The notes under the pieces are model-generated. The model saw nothing but the letters and a program-made list of their open reading frames with translations. It was not told where the DNA came from and made no database searches. Shown one piece after another: positions 23,430-31,615 of a stretch of DNA of 31,615 nucleotides; the first letter of the stretch is position 1, and every line of letters starts with the position of its first letter. The position numbers were made by a program, and so were the translations under genes. Source of the stretch: JBBSHE01 sp038253325 (GTDB lineage Bacteria; Actinomycetota; Actinomycetes; Propionibacteriales; Nocardioidaceae); the NCBI GenBank assembly GCA_038253325.1, contig JBBSHE010000032.1, forward strand, positions 1 to 31,615, given 5' to 3'.

Positions 23430-26400
23430 ATGGGAGTTGGATTCCAGTCCCCGTCCCGCCGACCGTCGGGCCTGTACGACGGGCGGCACGAGCACGACGC
23501 CTGCGGCGTCGCCTTCGTCGCGACCCTGACGGGAGTCGCGAGCCACCGCATCGTGACCGACGGTCTCACCGCGCTCCGCAACCTCGACCACCGCGGTGCA
23601 TCCGGCGCGGAGCCTGGCTCTGGCGACGGCGCCGGCATCGTCGTGCAGGTTCCGGACCGGTTCCTTCGGGCTGTCTGCACCTTCGATCTGCCCGACCCGT
23701 CCACGTACGCGGTCGGTTTGGTGTTCCTTCCCGTCGACGATGAGGATGCCGCGAAAGCACGTACGAGGATCGAGGAGATCGCCGACGAAGAGGGCCTCGC
23801 CGTTGCCGGCTGGCGAGTCGTGCCCACCGAGCCGGATCTGCTCGGCCGGACGTCGCACGCATGTATGCCGCGGTTCGAGCAAGTGTTCGTGGCCGCGAAG
23901 TCCGGGCGGGTGATGGGGGCGGCGCTGGAACGGCTGGCGTTCTGCCTGCGCAAGCGTGCCGAGCACGAGGCCGACGTCTACTTCCCTTCGCTCTCCTCGC
24001 AAACCCTCATCTACAAGGGCATGCTGACGACCGACCAGCTCGACCGTTTCTTTCCCGATCTGGCCGACGAGCGGGTCGAGTCGGCGATGGCCGTCGTCCA
24101 CTCGCGGTTCTCGACCAACACCTTTCCCTCCTGGCCGCTCGCGCACCCGTACCGGTTCGTCGCGCACAACGGCGAGATCAACACGGTGATGGGCAACCGC
24201 AACTGGATGCACGCCCGTGAGGCACTGCTGCGCAGCGACGTCATTCCCGGAGACCTCGAGCGGCTGTTCCCGATCTGTACACCCGGCGGTTCTGACTCGG
24301 CGACCTTCGACGAGGTGCTCGAGCTGATCCATCTGGCCGGGCGGTCGCTTCCGCACGCGATGCTGATGATGATTCCCGAGGCATGGGAGAACCACGCCGA
24401 GATGGACGACTGCCGACGGGCCTTCTACCGCTTCCACTCGGCGCTGATGGAGCCGTGGGACGGCCCTGCGTGCGTCGTGTTCACCGACGGTACGCAGCTG
24501 GGAGCCGTCCTGGATCGCAACGGGCTCCGCCCGTCGCGTTACTGGGTGACCGACGACGGCCTGGTCATCCTCGCCTCAGAGGTGGGCGTGCTGGACATCG
24601 CACCGGAGCGAGTGATCCGCAAGGGACGTCTTCAGCCGGGCCGGATGTTCCTGGTCGACCTCGACGAGCACCGGATCGTCGAGGACGACGAGATCAAGGC
24701 TCAGCTCGCGTCGGAGCTGCCGTACGACGAGTGGCTGCACGCGGGTCTGATCGCGCTCGACGACCTGCCACCACGTGAACACATCGTGCACACACACAAG
24801 TCCGTGATCCGACGGCAACAGGTGTTCGGCTACACCGAGGAGGAGCTCCGGATCCTGATCACGCCGATGGCGATGACCGGCGCGGAACCGCTCGGTTCGA
24901 TGGGCACCGACACTCCCATCGCCGCACTCTCGGAACGTCCACGACTGCTGTTCGACTACTTCGGGCAGCTGTTTGCCCAGGTGACGAACCCTCCGCTCGA
25001 CGCGATCCGTGAGGAACTCGTCACGTCGCTGGCCGGGACGATCGGTCCGGAGGCGAATCTGCTCGAGCCGTCGGCCGCGTCCTGCCGGCAGGTGGTGCTC
25101 CCCTTCCCGGTCATCGACAACGACGAGCTCGCCAAGATCATCCACATCAACCGCGACGGCAACCTGCCGGGCTACTCCACCCATGTCGTGGCCGGCCTCT
25201 ACCCTGTCGACGAGGGGTCCGACGGGCTGCGACGCCGCCTCGATGAGCTCTGCGCAGAGGTCAGCGTGGCGATCGCCGACGGTGCCCGGGTAATCGTGCT
25301 GTCCGACCGCAATTCGACCGCCGACCGCGCGCCGATCCCGTCGCTGCTGCTCAACGCGGCCGTACACCACCACCTCGTCCGAGAGAAGACCAGGACCCGG
25401 GTCGGGCTCGTCGTCGAGGCCGGAGACGTTCGTGAGGTGCACCATGTCGCATTGTTGATCGGGTTCGGGGCGGCGGCCGTGAACCCGTACCTCGCCATGG
25501 AGACGGCGGAGAACCTCGCCAGGCGCGGCGTGTACCTCAGAGGCATCGAGCCCGAGCAGGCACTGCGCAACCTGGTCAAGGCACTCGGCAAGGGCGTGCT
25601 CAAGGTGATGAGCAAGATGGGTGTCTCCACCGTGGCGTCCTACACCGGCGCCCAGATCTTCGAGGCCGTCGGACTCTCCCAGGCGCTCGTCGACCGGTAC
25701 TTCACGGGTACCACCTCGAAGCTCGGCGGTGTCGACCTCGACGTGATCGCCGAGGAGGTTCGGCTGCGCCACCGCCGTGCGTACCCCGACGACGGTCTGC
25801 CGCCTTCCCACCGCGAGCTCGAGATCGGCGGGGAGTACCAGTGGCGCCGTGAAGGCGAGCCGCACCTGTTCAACCCCGAGACCGTGTTCCGTTTGCAGCA
25901 CGCCACCCGGACGGGGCGGATGGACGTCTTCCGCCAGTACACGAACGCAGTGAACGACCAGTCCGAGAAGCTGTTGACATTGCGAGGCCTGTTCCGCCTC
26001 GCGTCTCAACGTGATCCGGTGCCGCTTGACGAGGTCGAGCCGGCCAGCGAGATCGTCAAGCGGTTCTCGACCGGCGCCATGTCGTACGGCTCCATCAGCA
26101 GCGAGGCCCACGAGACGCTGGCGATCGCCATGAACCAGATCGGCGCCAGGTCGAACACCGGAGAGGGTGGCGAGGACTCCGACCGGCTCCACGATCCCGA
26201 ACGTCGCAGTGCCGTCAAACAGGTCGCGTCCGGCCGGTTCGGGGTGACGAGCGAGTACCTCACGAACGCAGACGACCTTCAGATCAAGATGGCGCAGGGT
26301 GCTAAGCCGGGCGAGGGTGGGCAGCTTCCCGGTCCGAAGGTGTATCCATGGATTGCCGCGACCCGGTACTCCACGCCCGGTGTCGGACTGATCTCCCCAC

Positions 26401-27968
26401 CGCCGCACCACGACATCTACTCGATCGAAGACCTCAAGCAGCTCATCCACGACCTCAAGAACGCCAACCCCCGCGCCCGCGTCCACGTCAAGCTGGTCTC
26501 CGAGGTCGGAGTCGGCACCGTCGCAGCAGGTGTGGCGAAGGCCAAGGCGGACGTCGTGCTCATCTCCGGTCACGACGGAGGAACGGGCGCATCACCGCTC
26601 ACGTCGCTCAAGCATGCCGGCGGTCCATGGGAGCTGGGTCTCGCCGAAACCCAGCAGACCCTGCTGATCAACGGTCTTCGCGACCGGATCGTCGTCCAGA
26701 CCGACGGGCAGCTCAAGTCGGGTCGCGACGTCGTGGTCGCGGCACTCCTCGGCGCCGAGGAGTTCGGGTTCGCCACCGCGCCGCTGGTCGTCGCGGGCTG
26801 CGTCATGATGCGTGTCTGTCACCTCGACACCTGCCCGGTCGGGATCGCGACCCAGAACCCGGTGCTGCGGGAGCGGTTCGCCGGAAAGGCGGAGTTCGTC
26901 GTCAACTTCTTCATGTTCGTCGCGGAAGAGGTACGCGAGATCCTGGCCGAGCTCGGGTTCCGTACCCTCGCCGAGGCTGTGGGCCACGCCGAGTCCCTCG
27001 ACATGTCGGCGGCTACCGACCACTGGAAGGCGTCGGGTCTGGATCTGACACCGATCCTGCATGTCCCAGACCTGCCGCCGGGCGCAGCCTTGCACCAGAC
27101 CGTCGGCCAAGACCATGGCCTCGAAAAGGCGCTCGACCTGGAGCTGATCGCACTGTGCCGGCCAGCGATCGAGACCGGGGAGCCGGTTCGCGCCGCGCTC
27201 AGGGTCCGCAATGTCAACCGAACGGTCGGAACGATGCTCGGTCACGAGGTCACCAAGCGGCACCCGGACGGGCTGCCGGATGGCACCATCGACCTGACGT
27301 TCACCGGGTCCGCCGGCCAGTCGTTCGGTGCGTTCCTCCCGGCGGGTATCACGCTCCGCCTCGAAGGTGACGCGAACGACTATCTCGGCAAGGGTCTGTC
27401 GGGTGGACGGATCGTGCTGCGTACGGACCGTTCGGCGGTCTTCCCCGCCGAGGACCACATCATCGCCGGCAACGTCATCGGGTACGGCGCGACCGGCGGC
27501 GAACTCTTCGTCCGTGGCCAGGTCGGCGAACGGTACTGTGTCCGCAACTCTGGCTTGACGGGCGTTGTCGAGGGTGTTGGCGACCACGGCTGCGAGTACA
27601 TGACCGGCGGCACGGTGGTCGTGCTCGGAGCGACCGGTCGCAACTTCGCGGCCGGTATGAGCGGCGGCGTGGCGTACGTACTCGATCTGGAGCCTCGCCG
27701 GGTCAACCACGAGCTCGTCGAGCTCGCACCGTTGAGCGGGGACGCGGTGTCCCGAGTCAAGGACCTGATTACGCGCCACTGGGAGGAAACCGACTCCCCG
27801 GTGGCGCACGCCCTGCTTCTCGAATGGCGGACTGCGCATGAACGGTTCGTCGAGGTGATGCCGCGCGACTTCCGCAAGGTGATCGAGGCCAAGGCGGAGG
27901 CCGAACGGCAGGGGCTGTCCGAGACGGACACGACGGCGGCGATGATGGGGGCGGCGCTCGATGGCTGA
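23430..27968 (+). CDS. gltB: Glutamate synthase (NADPH) large subunit
   Basis: Makes glutamate from glutamine and 2-oxoglutarate together with GltD. 1512 aa. A class II glutaminase domain starts after a 24-residue propeptide: Cys25 in HDACGVAF is the expected N-terminal nucleophile after cleavage. NRNGLRPSRY is within this domain, GFGAAAVNPYLAMET in the central domain. The FMN domain has HDGGTGASPLTS and the 3Fe-4S cysteines 1124, 1130 and 1135 (CVMMRVC then C). The C-terminal GxGxG beta-helix (about 1290-1450) is clear. ATG 23430 with GGGAG is preferred to the upstream GTG at 23400. Overlaps gltD by 8 nt. Confidence 0.98.
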   Translation: MGVGFQSPSRRPSGLYDGRHEHDACGVAFVATLTGVASHRIVTDGLTALRNLDHRGASGAEPGSGDGAGIVVQVPDRFLRAVCTFDLPDPSTYAVGLVFLPVDDEDAAKARTRIEEIADEEGLAVAGWRVVPTEPDLLGRTSHACMPRFEQVFVAAKSGRVMGAALERLAFCLRKRAEHEADVYFPSLSSQTLIYKGMLTTDQLDRFFPDLADERVESAMAVVHSRFSTNTFPSWPLAHPYRFVAHNGEINTVMGNRNWMHAREALLRSDVIPGDLERLFPICTPGGSDSATFDEVLELIHLAGRSLPHAMLMMIPEAWENHAEMDDCRRAFYRFHSALMEPWDGPACVVFTDGTQLGAVLDRNGLRPSRYWVTDDGLVILASEVGVLDIAPERVIRKGRLQPGRMFLVDLDEHRIVEDDEIKAQLASELPYDEWLHAGLIALDDLPPREHIVHTHKSVIRRQQVFGYTEEELRILITPMAMTGAEPLGSMGTDTPIAALSERPRLLFDYFGQLFAQVTNPPLDAIREELVTSLAGTIGPEANLLEPSAASCRQVVLPFPVIDNDELAKIIHINRDGNLPGYSTHVVAGLYPVDEGSDGLRRRLDELCAEVSVAIADGARVIVLSDRNSTADRAPIPSLLLNAAVHHHLVREKTRTRVGLVVEAGDVREVHHVALLIGFGAAAVNPYLAMETAENLARRGVYLRGIEPEQALRNLVKALGKGVLKVMSKMGVSTVASYTGAQIFEAVGLSQALVDRYFTGTTSKLGGVDLDVIAEEVRLRHRRAYPDDGLPPSHRELEIGGEYQWRREGEPHLFNPETVFRLQHATRTGRMDVFRQYTNAVNDQSEKLLTLRGLFRLASQRDPVPLDEVEPASEIVKRFSTGAMSYGSISSEAHETLAIAMNQIGARSNTGEGGEDSDRLHDPERRSAVKQVASGRFGVTSEYLTNADDLQIKMAQGAKPGEGGQLPGPKVYPWIAATRYSTPGVGLISPPPHHDIYSIEDLKQLIHDLKNANPRARVHVKLVSEVGVGTVAAGVAKAKADVVLISGHDGGTGASPLTSLKHAGGPWELGLAETQQTLLINGLRDRIVVQTDGQLKSGRDVVVAALLGAEEFGFATAPLVVAGCVMMRVCHLDTCPVGIATQNPVLRERFAGKAEFVVNFFMFVAEEVREILAELGFRTLAEAVGHAESLDMSAATDHWKASGLDLTPILHVPDLPPGAALHQTVGQDHGLEKALDLELIALCRPAIETGEPVRAALRVRNVNRTVGTMLGHEVTKRHPDGLPDGTIDLTFTGSAGQSFGAFLPAGITLRLEGDANDYLGKGLSGGRIVLRTDRSAVFPAEDHIIAGNVIGYGATGGELFVRGQVGERYCVRNSGLTGVVEGVGDHGCEYMTGGTVVVLGATGRNFAAGMSGGVAYVLDLEPRRVNHELVELAPLSGDAVSRVKDLITRHWEETDSPVAHALLLEWRTAHERFVEVMPRDFRKVIEAKAEAERQGLSETDTTAAMMGAALDG

Positions 27969-29427
27969 TCCCCGGGGCTTTCTGAAGGCCGGCCGGCAGG
28001 TCGCGCAGCGTAGACCGGTCGACGAGCGCGTACGCGACTGGCGCGAGGTATACCCCGACGACGTGGGCCGCACGTTGCTGCCGATCATCGCGACCCAGGC
28101 GGGTCGCTGCATGGACTGTGGCATCCCGTTCTGTCATCAAGGCTGCCCGCTCGGGAACCTGATCCCGGAGTGGAACGACCTGGTCTGGCGTGACGACTGG
28201 GAGGCCGCAATCGAGCGGCTGCACGCGACGAACAACTTTCCCGAGTTCACCGGGCGGCTCTGCCCGGCGCCATGTGAGACCTCCTGCGTGCTCGGCATCA
28301 ACGCAGAACCAGTCACGATCAAGAACGTCGAGGTGGCGATCGTGGACCGGGCATGGGATGCGGGGCTGATCAGGCCACAGCAGGTCGACTGGCTGACCGG
28401 CAAGACGATCGCGGTCGTCGGGTCCGGGCCCGCGGGTCTCGCTGCGGCCCAACAACTCACCCGGTCCGGTTACACCGTCGCCGTCTATGAGCGCGACGAT
28501 GCGATCGGTGGGCTGCTGCGGTACGGCATCCCCGAGTTCAAGATGGAGAAGCGGCAGCTCGACCGGCGGCTCGACCAGATGCGTCACGAGGGGACGGTAT
28601 TCCGCACCGGCGTCGACGTCGGCGACACCGTCACCTGGACCCAGCTTCGCGAGCGGTTCGATGCCGTGGTGGTCGCCATCGGGTCGACAATCGGCCGTGA
28701 CCTGCCCATTCCCGGACGGGAGCTGACGGGCATCCACCAGGCGATGGAGTATCTCCCGCAGTCGAACCGCGTGGTCAGCGGACAGCATGTTTCCGGTCAG
28801 GTCACGGCCGCCGGCAAGCATGTGGTCATCATCGGCGGCGGCGACACCGGTGCGGACTGCCTCGGCACTGCGCACCGCCAAGGCGCCAGCTCGGTCACGC
28901 AGCTCGAGATCCTCGACCAGCCGGGCGAGCAACGGCCGTCCGGGCAGCCATGGCCCACGTACCCTCTGACGTTCCGGGTCTCCTCCGCGCACGAGGAAGG
29001 CGGCGAGCGGATGTACGCCGTGTCGACCCAGCAGTTCGGCGGCGACGACGCCGGCCACGTCCGGACCCTCCGGATCACGGGCGTCTCGTCTACCGGCGGG
29101 CGGTTCGAGCCGGTCGCGGGGACCGAACGTGAGATCCCGGCAGATCTGGTTCTGCTCGCGATGGGGTTCGTAGCGCCCGAGACGGCCGCGATCACCGACC
29201 AGCTCGGCATCGAACTCGACCAGCGCGGCAACATCGCCCGCGACGCGCGCTACCTCGCGTCGGTGCCGGGGGTGTTCGTCGCTGGTGACGCCGGCCGAGG
29301 CCAGTCGCTCATCGTCTGGGCGATCGCGGAAGGCCGTTCGTGCGCGTCCGCGGTCGACACGTTCCTCACCGGTACGACCGCCCTGCCGGCGCCGATCCTG
29401 CCTGACGAGCGCCCGCTCACGGTCTAA
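27961..29427 (+). CDS. gltD: Glutamate synthase (NADPH) small subunit
   Basis: FAD/NADPH and iron-sulfur subunit passing electrons to GltB. 488 aa. N-terminal cysteines for 4Fe-4S clusters: Cys50, 53, 58 and 62 in CMDCGIPFCHQGC and Cys101, 105, 109 in CPAPCETSC. FAD-binding VGSGPAGLAAAQQL and NADPH-binding IIGGGDTGADC follow; VFVAGDAGRGQSL is near the C-terminus. Starts inside the 3' end of gltB, so the two subunits are translationally coupled. Confidence 0.97.
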   Translation: MADPRGFLKAGRQVAQRRPVDERVRDWREVYPDDVGRTLLPIIATQAGRCMDCGIPFCHQGCPLGNLIPEWNDLVWRDDWEAAIERLHATNNFPEFTGRLCPAPCETSCVLGINAEPVTIKNVEVAIVDRAWDAGLIRPQQVDWLTGKTIAVVGSGPAGLAAAQQLTRSGYTVAVYERDDAIGGLLRYGIPEFKMEKRQLDRRLDQMRHEGTVFRTGVDVGDTVTWTQLRERFDAVVVAIGSTIGRDLPIPGRELTGIHQAMEYLPQSNRVVSGQHVSGQVTAAGKHVVIIGGGDTGADCLGTAHRQGASSVTQLEILDQPGEQRPSGQPWPTYPLTFRVSSAHEEGGERMYAVSTQQFGGDDAGHVRTLRITGVSSTGGRFEPVAGTEREIPADLVLLAMGFVAPETAAITDQLGIELDQRGNIARDARYLASVPGVFVAGDAGRGQSLIVWAIAEGRSCASAVDTFLTGTTALPAPILPDERPLTV

Positions 29428-29491
29428 CGGGGACCAGCTTTCACGGCTTCGTCTACGCACGTCGCGCCACCGGACCAAGCCAGACATCGCC

Positions 29492-29503
29492 TACGCTCGA
29501 TGT
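29492..29503 (+). promoter_or_regulatory. Putative leaderless promoter of pyk
   Basis: TACGCT (29492-29497) is followed by 6 nt and GTG 29504. The 76-bp gap after gltD has no Shine-Dalgarno near this GTG. No good -35 box. Confidence 0.45.
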
Positions 29504-30958
29504 GTGCGTAGAGCAAAGATCGTGTGCACGCTCGGTCCGGTGACGTCGACGCAGGAGCAGATCGACGCATTGGTCGCGGCGGGCATGGACGTCGCCCGGC
29601 TCAACCTCAGCCACGGAACCCACGAGCAGCACGCCGCGGCGTACGTCCGGACCCGTCGGGCGTCGGACAAGTTCGGGCACGGCGTCGGGATCATCGCCGA
29701 CCTTCAAGGACCGAAGATCCGGTTGGGCAACCTGGCATCCGGCCCGCAGCTGCTCCGGTCAGGCGACTCGTTCACGATCACCACTCGTTCGGTTCCGGGT
29801 GACGCGTCGATCTGCTCGACGACGTTCGAGGGACTTCCCGGTGACGTGCACCCGGGCGACCCGATCCTCGTCGACGATGGGGCGATCCGGCTGGTCGTGA
29901 CGTCGGTCGACGGCGCCGATGTTCACACCGTCGTCGACATCGGCGGGGTCGTGAGCGACCACAAGGGGATCAACCTGCCGGGGATCGCCGTGTCTGTTCC
30001 CGCGTTGTCCGAGAAGGACGTCGAAGACCTGCGCTGGGCGCTCCGATGCCCCGTCGACATGGTCGCGCTGTCGTTCGTACAGTCGGCGCGCGATGTCGAC
30101 GACGTCCGCAAGGTCATGGACGAGGAGGGCGTCCGGCTACCCGTGATCGCCAAGATCGAGAAGCCACAGGCGATCGACAACCTCGACGAGGTGATCAAGG
30201 CATTCGACGGTTTGATGGTTGCGCGCGGAGACCTCGGTGTCGAGTGTCCCCTCGAGGATGTGCCGTTCCTCCAGAAGAAGGTCGTCGCCAAGGCGCGGCG
30301 CAACGCCAAGCCCGTCATTGTCGCGACCCAGATGCTCGAGTCGATGATCACCGCGGCACGACCGACCCGCGCCGAGGCCTCTGATGTCGCCAACGCGGTC
30401 CTCGACGGCGCCGACGCCGTGATGTTGTCGGGGGAGACCAGTGTCGGCGCCCATCCCATCGAAGCGGTCGAGACGATGGCCCGGATCATCGAGTCGACGG
30501 AGGACCACGAGCTGCCGCGGATTCAGGCGTTCGACTGGCAGCCCAAGACTCGGGGCGGAGTGATCGCCAAAGCCGCGACCGAGGTCGCCGAGCGGATCGG
30601 GGCCCGCTACCTGGTCGCGTTCACCCAGAGCGGGGACAGCGCTCGACGGATGAGTCGCTACCGGCCCTCCGTACCGATGCTGGCGTTCACTCCTGTCCAG
30701 GCTGTACGGTCGCAGCTCGCGTTGACGTGGGGCCTGGAGACGTTCCTGGTCGACACCGTCGAGCACACCGACGAGATGGTCATGCAGGTCGACAAGGCAC
30801 TGCTCGACATCGGACGGGTGGCCGAGGGCGACCTGGTGGTGATCGTCGCCGGCTCGCCTCCCGGTATTCCTGGGTCGACGAATGCACTGCGCATCCACCG
30901 GATGGGCGATGCGATCAAGGGCGTCGCGCCCGCCTACCGCACCACCCGGCCACGCTGA
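29504..30958 (+). CDS. pyk: Pyruvate kinase
   Basis: Glycolytic enzyme transferring phosphate from PEP to ADP. 484 aa, starting VRRAKIVCTLGP as in relatives. Visible: RLNLSHGTHEQH, DLQGPKIR, B-domain region about 70-165, the catalytic-lysine strand IAKIEKPQAI, metal-binding MVARGDLGVE, ATQMLESM and the C-terminal allosteric domain with AFTQSGDSAR. The longer open frame upstream overlaps gltD and is not used. gltBD-pyk order is usual in actinobacteria. Confidence 0.97.
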   Translation: MRRAKIVCTLGPVTSTQEQIDALVAAGMDVARLNLSHGTHEQHAAAYVRTRRASDKFGHGVGIIADLQGPKIRLGNLASGPQLLRSGDSFTITTRSVPGDASICSTTFEGLPGDVHPGDPILVDDGAIRLVVTSVDGADVHTVVDIGGVVSDHKGINLPGIAVSVPALSEKDVEDLRWALRCPVDMVALSFVQSARDVDDVRKVMDEEGVRLPVIAKIEKPQAIDNLDEVIKAFDGLMVARGDLGVECPLEDVPFLQKKVVAKARRNAKPVIVATQMLESMITAARPTRAEASDVANAVLDGADAVMLSGETSVGAHPIEAVETMARIIESTEDHELPRIQAFDWQPKTRGGVIAKAATEVAERIGARYLVAFTQSGDSARRMSRYRPSVPMLAFTPVQAVRSQLALTWGLETFLVDTVEHTDEMVMQVDKALLDIGRVAEGDLVVIVAGSPPGIPGSTNALRIHRMGDAIKGVAPAYRTTRPR

Positions 30959-30993
30959 CTCCCTACCGCCCCGTCGACGCCTCGGACCGCCGG

Positions 30994-31067
30994 TGCCCTG
31001 AGTGGGATTCGAACCCACACTGGACGGTGTTTGAGACCGCTCCCTCTGCCGGTTGGGGTACCAGGGC
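30994..31067 (-). tRNA. tRNA with Leu anticodon CAA but class I (short variable loop) body
   Basis: Read on the minus strand. Acceptor GCCCTGG pairs with TCAGGGC (one G-T pair at 7-66), followed by discriminator A and encoded CC. The D stem is CCC/GGG with CAACCGGCAGA loop. The anticodon stem GCGGT/ACCGT closes loop CTCAAAC, with U33, A37 and anticodon CAA (reads UUG, Leu). Only CCAGT lies between the anticodon and T stems, so the long class II variable arm expected for leucine tRNA is absent. T arm GTGGG-TTCGAAT-CCCAC is perfect. The cloverleaf is complete, so it is probably transcribed; whether it is charged with leucine is open. Confidence 0.85.
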
Positions 31068-31345
31068 GAGTGCACGTTTTGACGGGCGCAATCTTAGCGG
31101 TCAGATTCGACCACTCTGCCGTTCTGCCGGTTGGGGTACCAGGGGGAGTGCACCGATGCGCCAAGAGTTCCAGCGGTCTCAACCGCGACCACTGCGTTGC
31201 TCTGCCGGTTGGGGTACCAGGACTCCACCCGTTGGAAGTGCCGCAATCTTAGCGGCCTCAACCGCGACCACTGCGTTGCTCTGCCGGTTGGGGTACCAGG
31301 GCGAGTGCACCGATGCGCCAAGAATTCTAGCGGTCTCAACCGCGA
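31046..31345 (-). repeat. Tandem array of four about 78-bp units repeating the 5' half of the tRNA
   Basis: The 20-bp core CTGCCGGTTGGGGTACCAGG (complement of the tRNA acceptor 5' strand and D arm) begins at 31046, 31124, 31202 and 31281, spacing 78, 78 and 79 bp. Only the first belongs to the intact tRNA. The other three lose the D-stem partner, anticodon arm and T arm. GCGAGTGCAC after the core is kept in copies 1 and 4 and nearly in copy 2. Between cores, units 2-4 share AGCGGTCTCAACCGC-like and GACCACTGCGTTGCT blocks (the last replaced beyond copy 4). Each unit thus repeats promoter-like DNA plus a tRNA 5' half. Confidence 0.85.
31091..31096 (-). promoter_or_regulatory. -10-like box of the tRNA
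   Basis: TAAGAT on the minus strand ends 23 nt before the tRNA 5' end. Equivalent boxes appear in two of the three degenerate upstream units (TAAGAT at 31246-31251, TAGAAT at 31324-31329); the third has TGGAAC at 31167-31172. Confidence 0.4.
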
Positions 31346-31348
31346 ACC

Positions 31349-31615
31349 CTATTGTCCGTTGCCGATTCCGCAGGCGGAGTGGATCATCGCTTTCAACCGG
31401 CGCTGCGCGGCTTGGCTCGGAATGACGATCACCTGTGTCGACGTCGACCTGACGCGGACGCCGACCCGAAGCAGGAACGTCTGCGTGCTCTGGGACAGCG
31501 CGTGTGAGTCGCAACGCCCGTTCGACCGCAGCACCACGGCAAGCCGACCTTCGGGTCGGCCGGCCGGCAGGGACAGCAGAGGGGTGGACGTCGTGAGCGC
31601 AATGAAGTCGAGCAA
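31349..31615 (-). CDS. Unrecognised protein, C-terminal part (5' end outside window)
   Basis: The minus-strand frame is open through the window edge, giving 88 codons; the TTG at the edge is not evidence of a start. The visible part has beta-strand-like alternation (RLAVVLRSN, TFLLRVGVRVR, TQVIVIPS) and two cysteines (in GRCDS and SACGI) that could form a disulfide in an exported protein. It ends GIGNGQ with TAG directly beside the repeat array. I do not recognise a family. Confidence 0.55.
   Translation of the reverse strand: MLDFIALTTSTPLLSLPAGRPEGRLAVVLRSNGRCDSHALSQSTQTFLLRVGVRVRSTSTQVIVIPSQAAQRRLKAMIHSACGIGNGQ

Noticed and set aside
22318..23529. Plus-strand open frame of 403 codons across xth
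   Set aside because: It is the complement of exonuclease III and crosses both palindromes and the gltB start region without any family motif.
24576..26573. Open frame of 665 codons on the minus strand opposite gltB
   Set aside because: Same high-GC shadow effect; no start signal and no recognisable domain, while gltB is complete.
31046..31345. CRISPR array
   Set aside because: Repeats are about 20 bp cores in 78-bp units with related, not unique, spacers, and the core is the 5' half of a tRNA; no cas genes nearby.
31046..31345. Additional intact tRNA genes in units 2-4
   Set aside because: The D-stem partner, 7-nt anticodon loop and T arm are missing in each unit, so no cloverleaf forms on either strand.

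Overview
The window is high-GC DNA from an actinobacterial chromosome. Support comes from strongly biased codon use, GTG/ATG starts embedded in 4-nt stop/start overlaps (GTGA or ATGA), several apparently leaderless genes, a PriA-type HisA, the paired small membrane genes of actinobacterial trp loci (TIGR02234 type and HGxxPAAW type), and a TraR/DksA-like protein with a histone-H1-like AKKAPAKK tail. I cannot name the genus from sequence alone. Nearly everything is housekeeping; there is no phage, IS element or CRISPR array.

Layout. (1) 1-2147, plus strand: a DksA-like zinc-finger protein (5' end outside the window), lipoprotein signal peptidase lspA and an RluA-family pseudouridine synthase in an overlapping run. 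(2) 2281-8343: dnaE, a four-helix DUF2567-like membrane protein, and a single-pass membrane protein with a Pro/Gly repeat tail and a DUF3352-like domain. (3) A LonN-domain protein on the minus strand, divergent from the histidine genes. (4) 9065-15066: hisD-hisC-hisB-hisH-[lipoprotein]-priA-hisF-hisI. (5) 15063-19439: TIGR02234-type membrane protein, HGxxPAAW protein, trpC-trpB-trpA and an SCO1/SenC lipoprotein. trpF is absent, as expected if priA is bifunctional, and trpE is not in the slot between hisI and the TIGR02234 gene. (6) lgt, so both general lipoprotein-processing enzymes (LspA, Lgt) and two predicted lipoproteins lie in the same window. (7) 20495-21384: about 0.9 kb with no convincing intact gene and a possible decayed beta-helix gene. 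(8) Minus strand: alpha/beta hydrolase and exonuclease III, separated by two overlapping near-perfect palindromes. (9) Plus strand: gltB-gltD (NADPH glutamate synthase) and pyk. (10) Minus strand: a tRNA with a Leu CAA anticodon but a class I (short variable loop) body, followed upstream by a tandem array of about 78-bp units that repeat its 5' half and its promoter-like box; then the 3' end of an unrecognised gene.

The genes form a core biosynthetic block: nitrogen assimilation (GltBD) provides the glutamate used by HisC and made by HisH, PriA links histidine and tryptophan synthesis, and Lgt/LspA mature lipoproteins such as the two encoded here. The most noteworthy signals are the noncanonical tRNA with its array of 5'-half repeats, the paired palindromes that supply the stop codon of exonuclease III, a recurring -10 box placed 6 nt before the start codon of at least six genes, and an emfourin-like lipoprotein inside the his operon.
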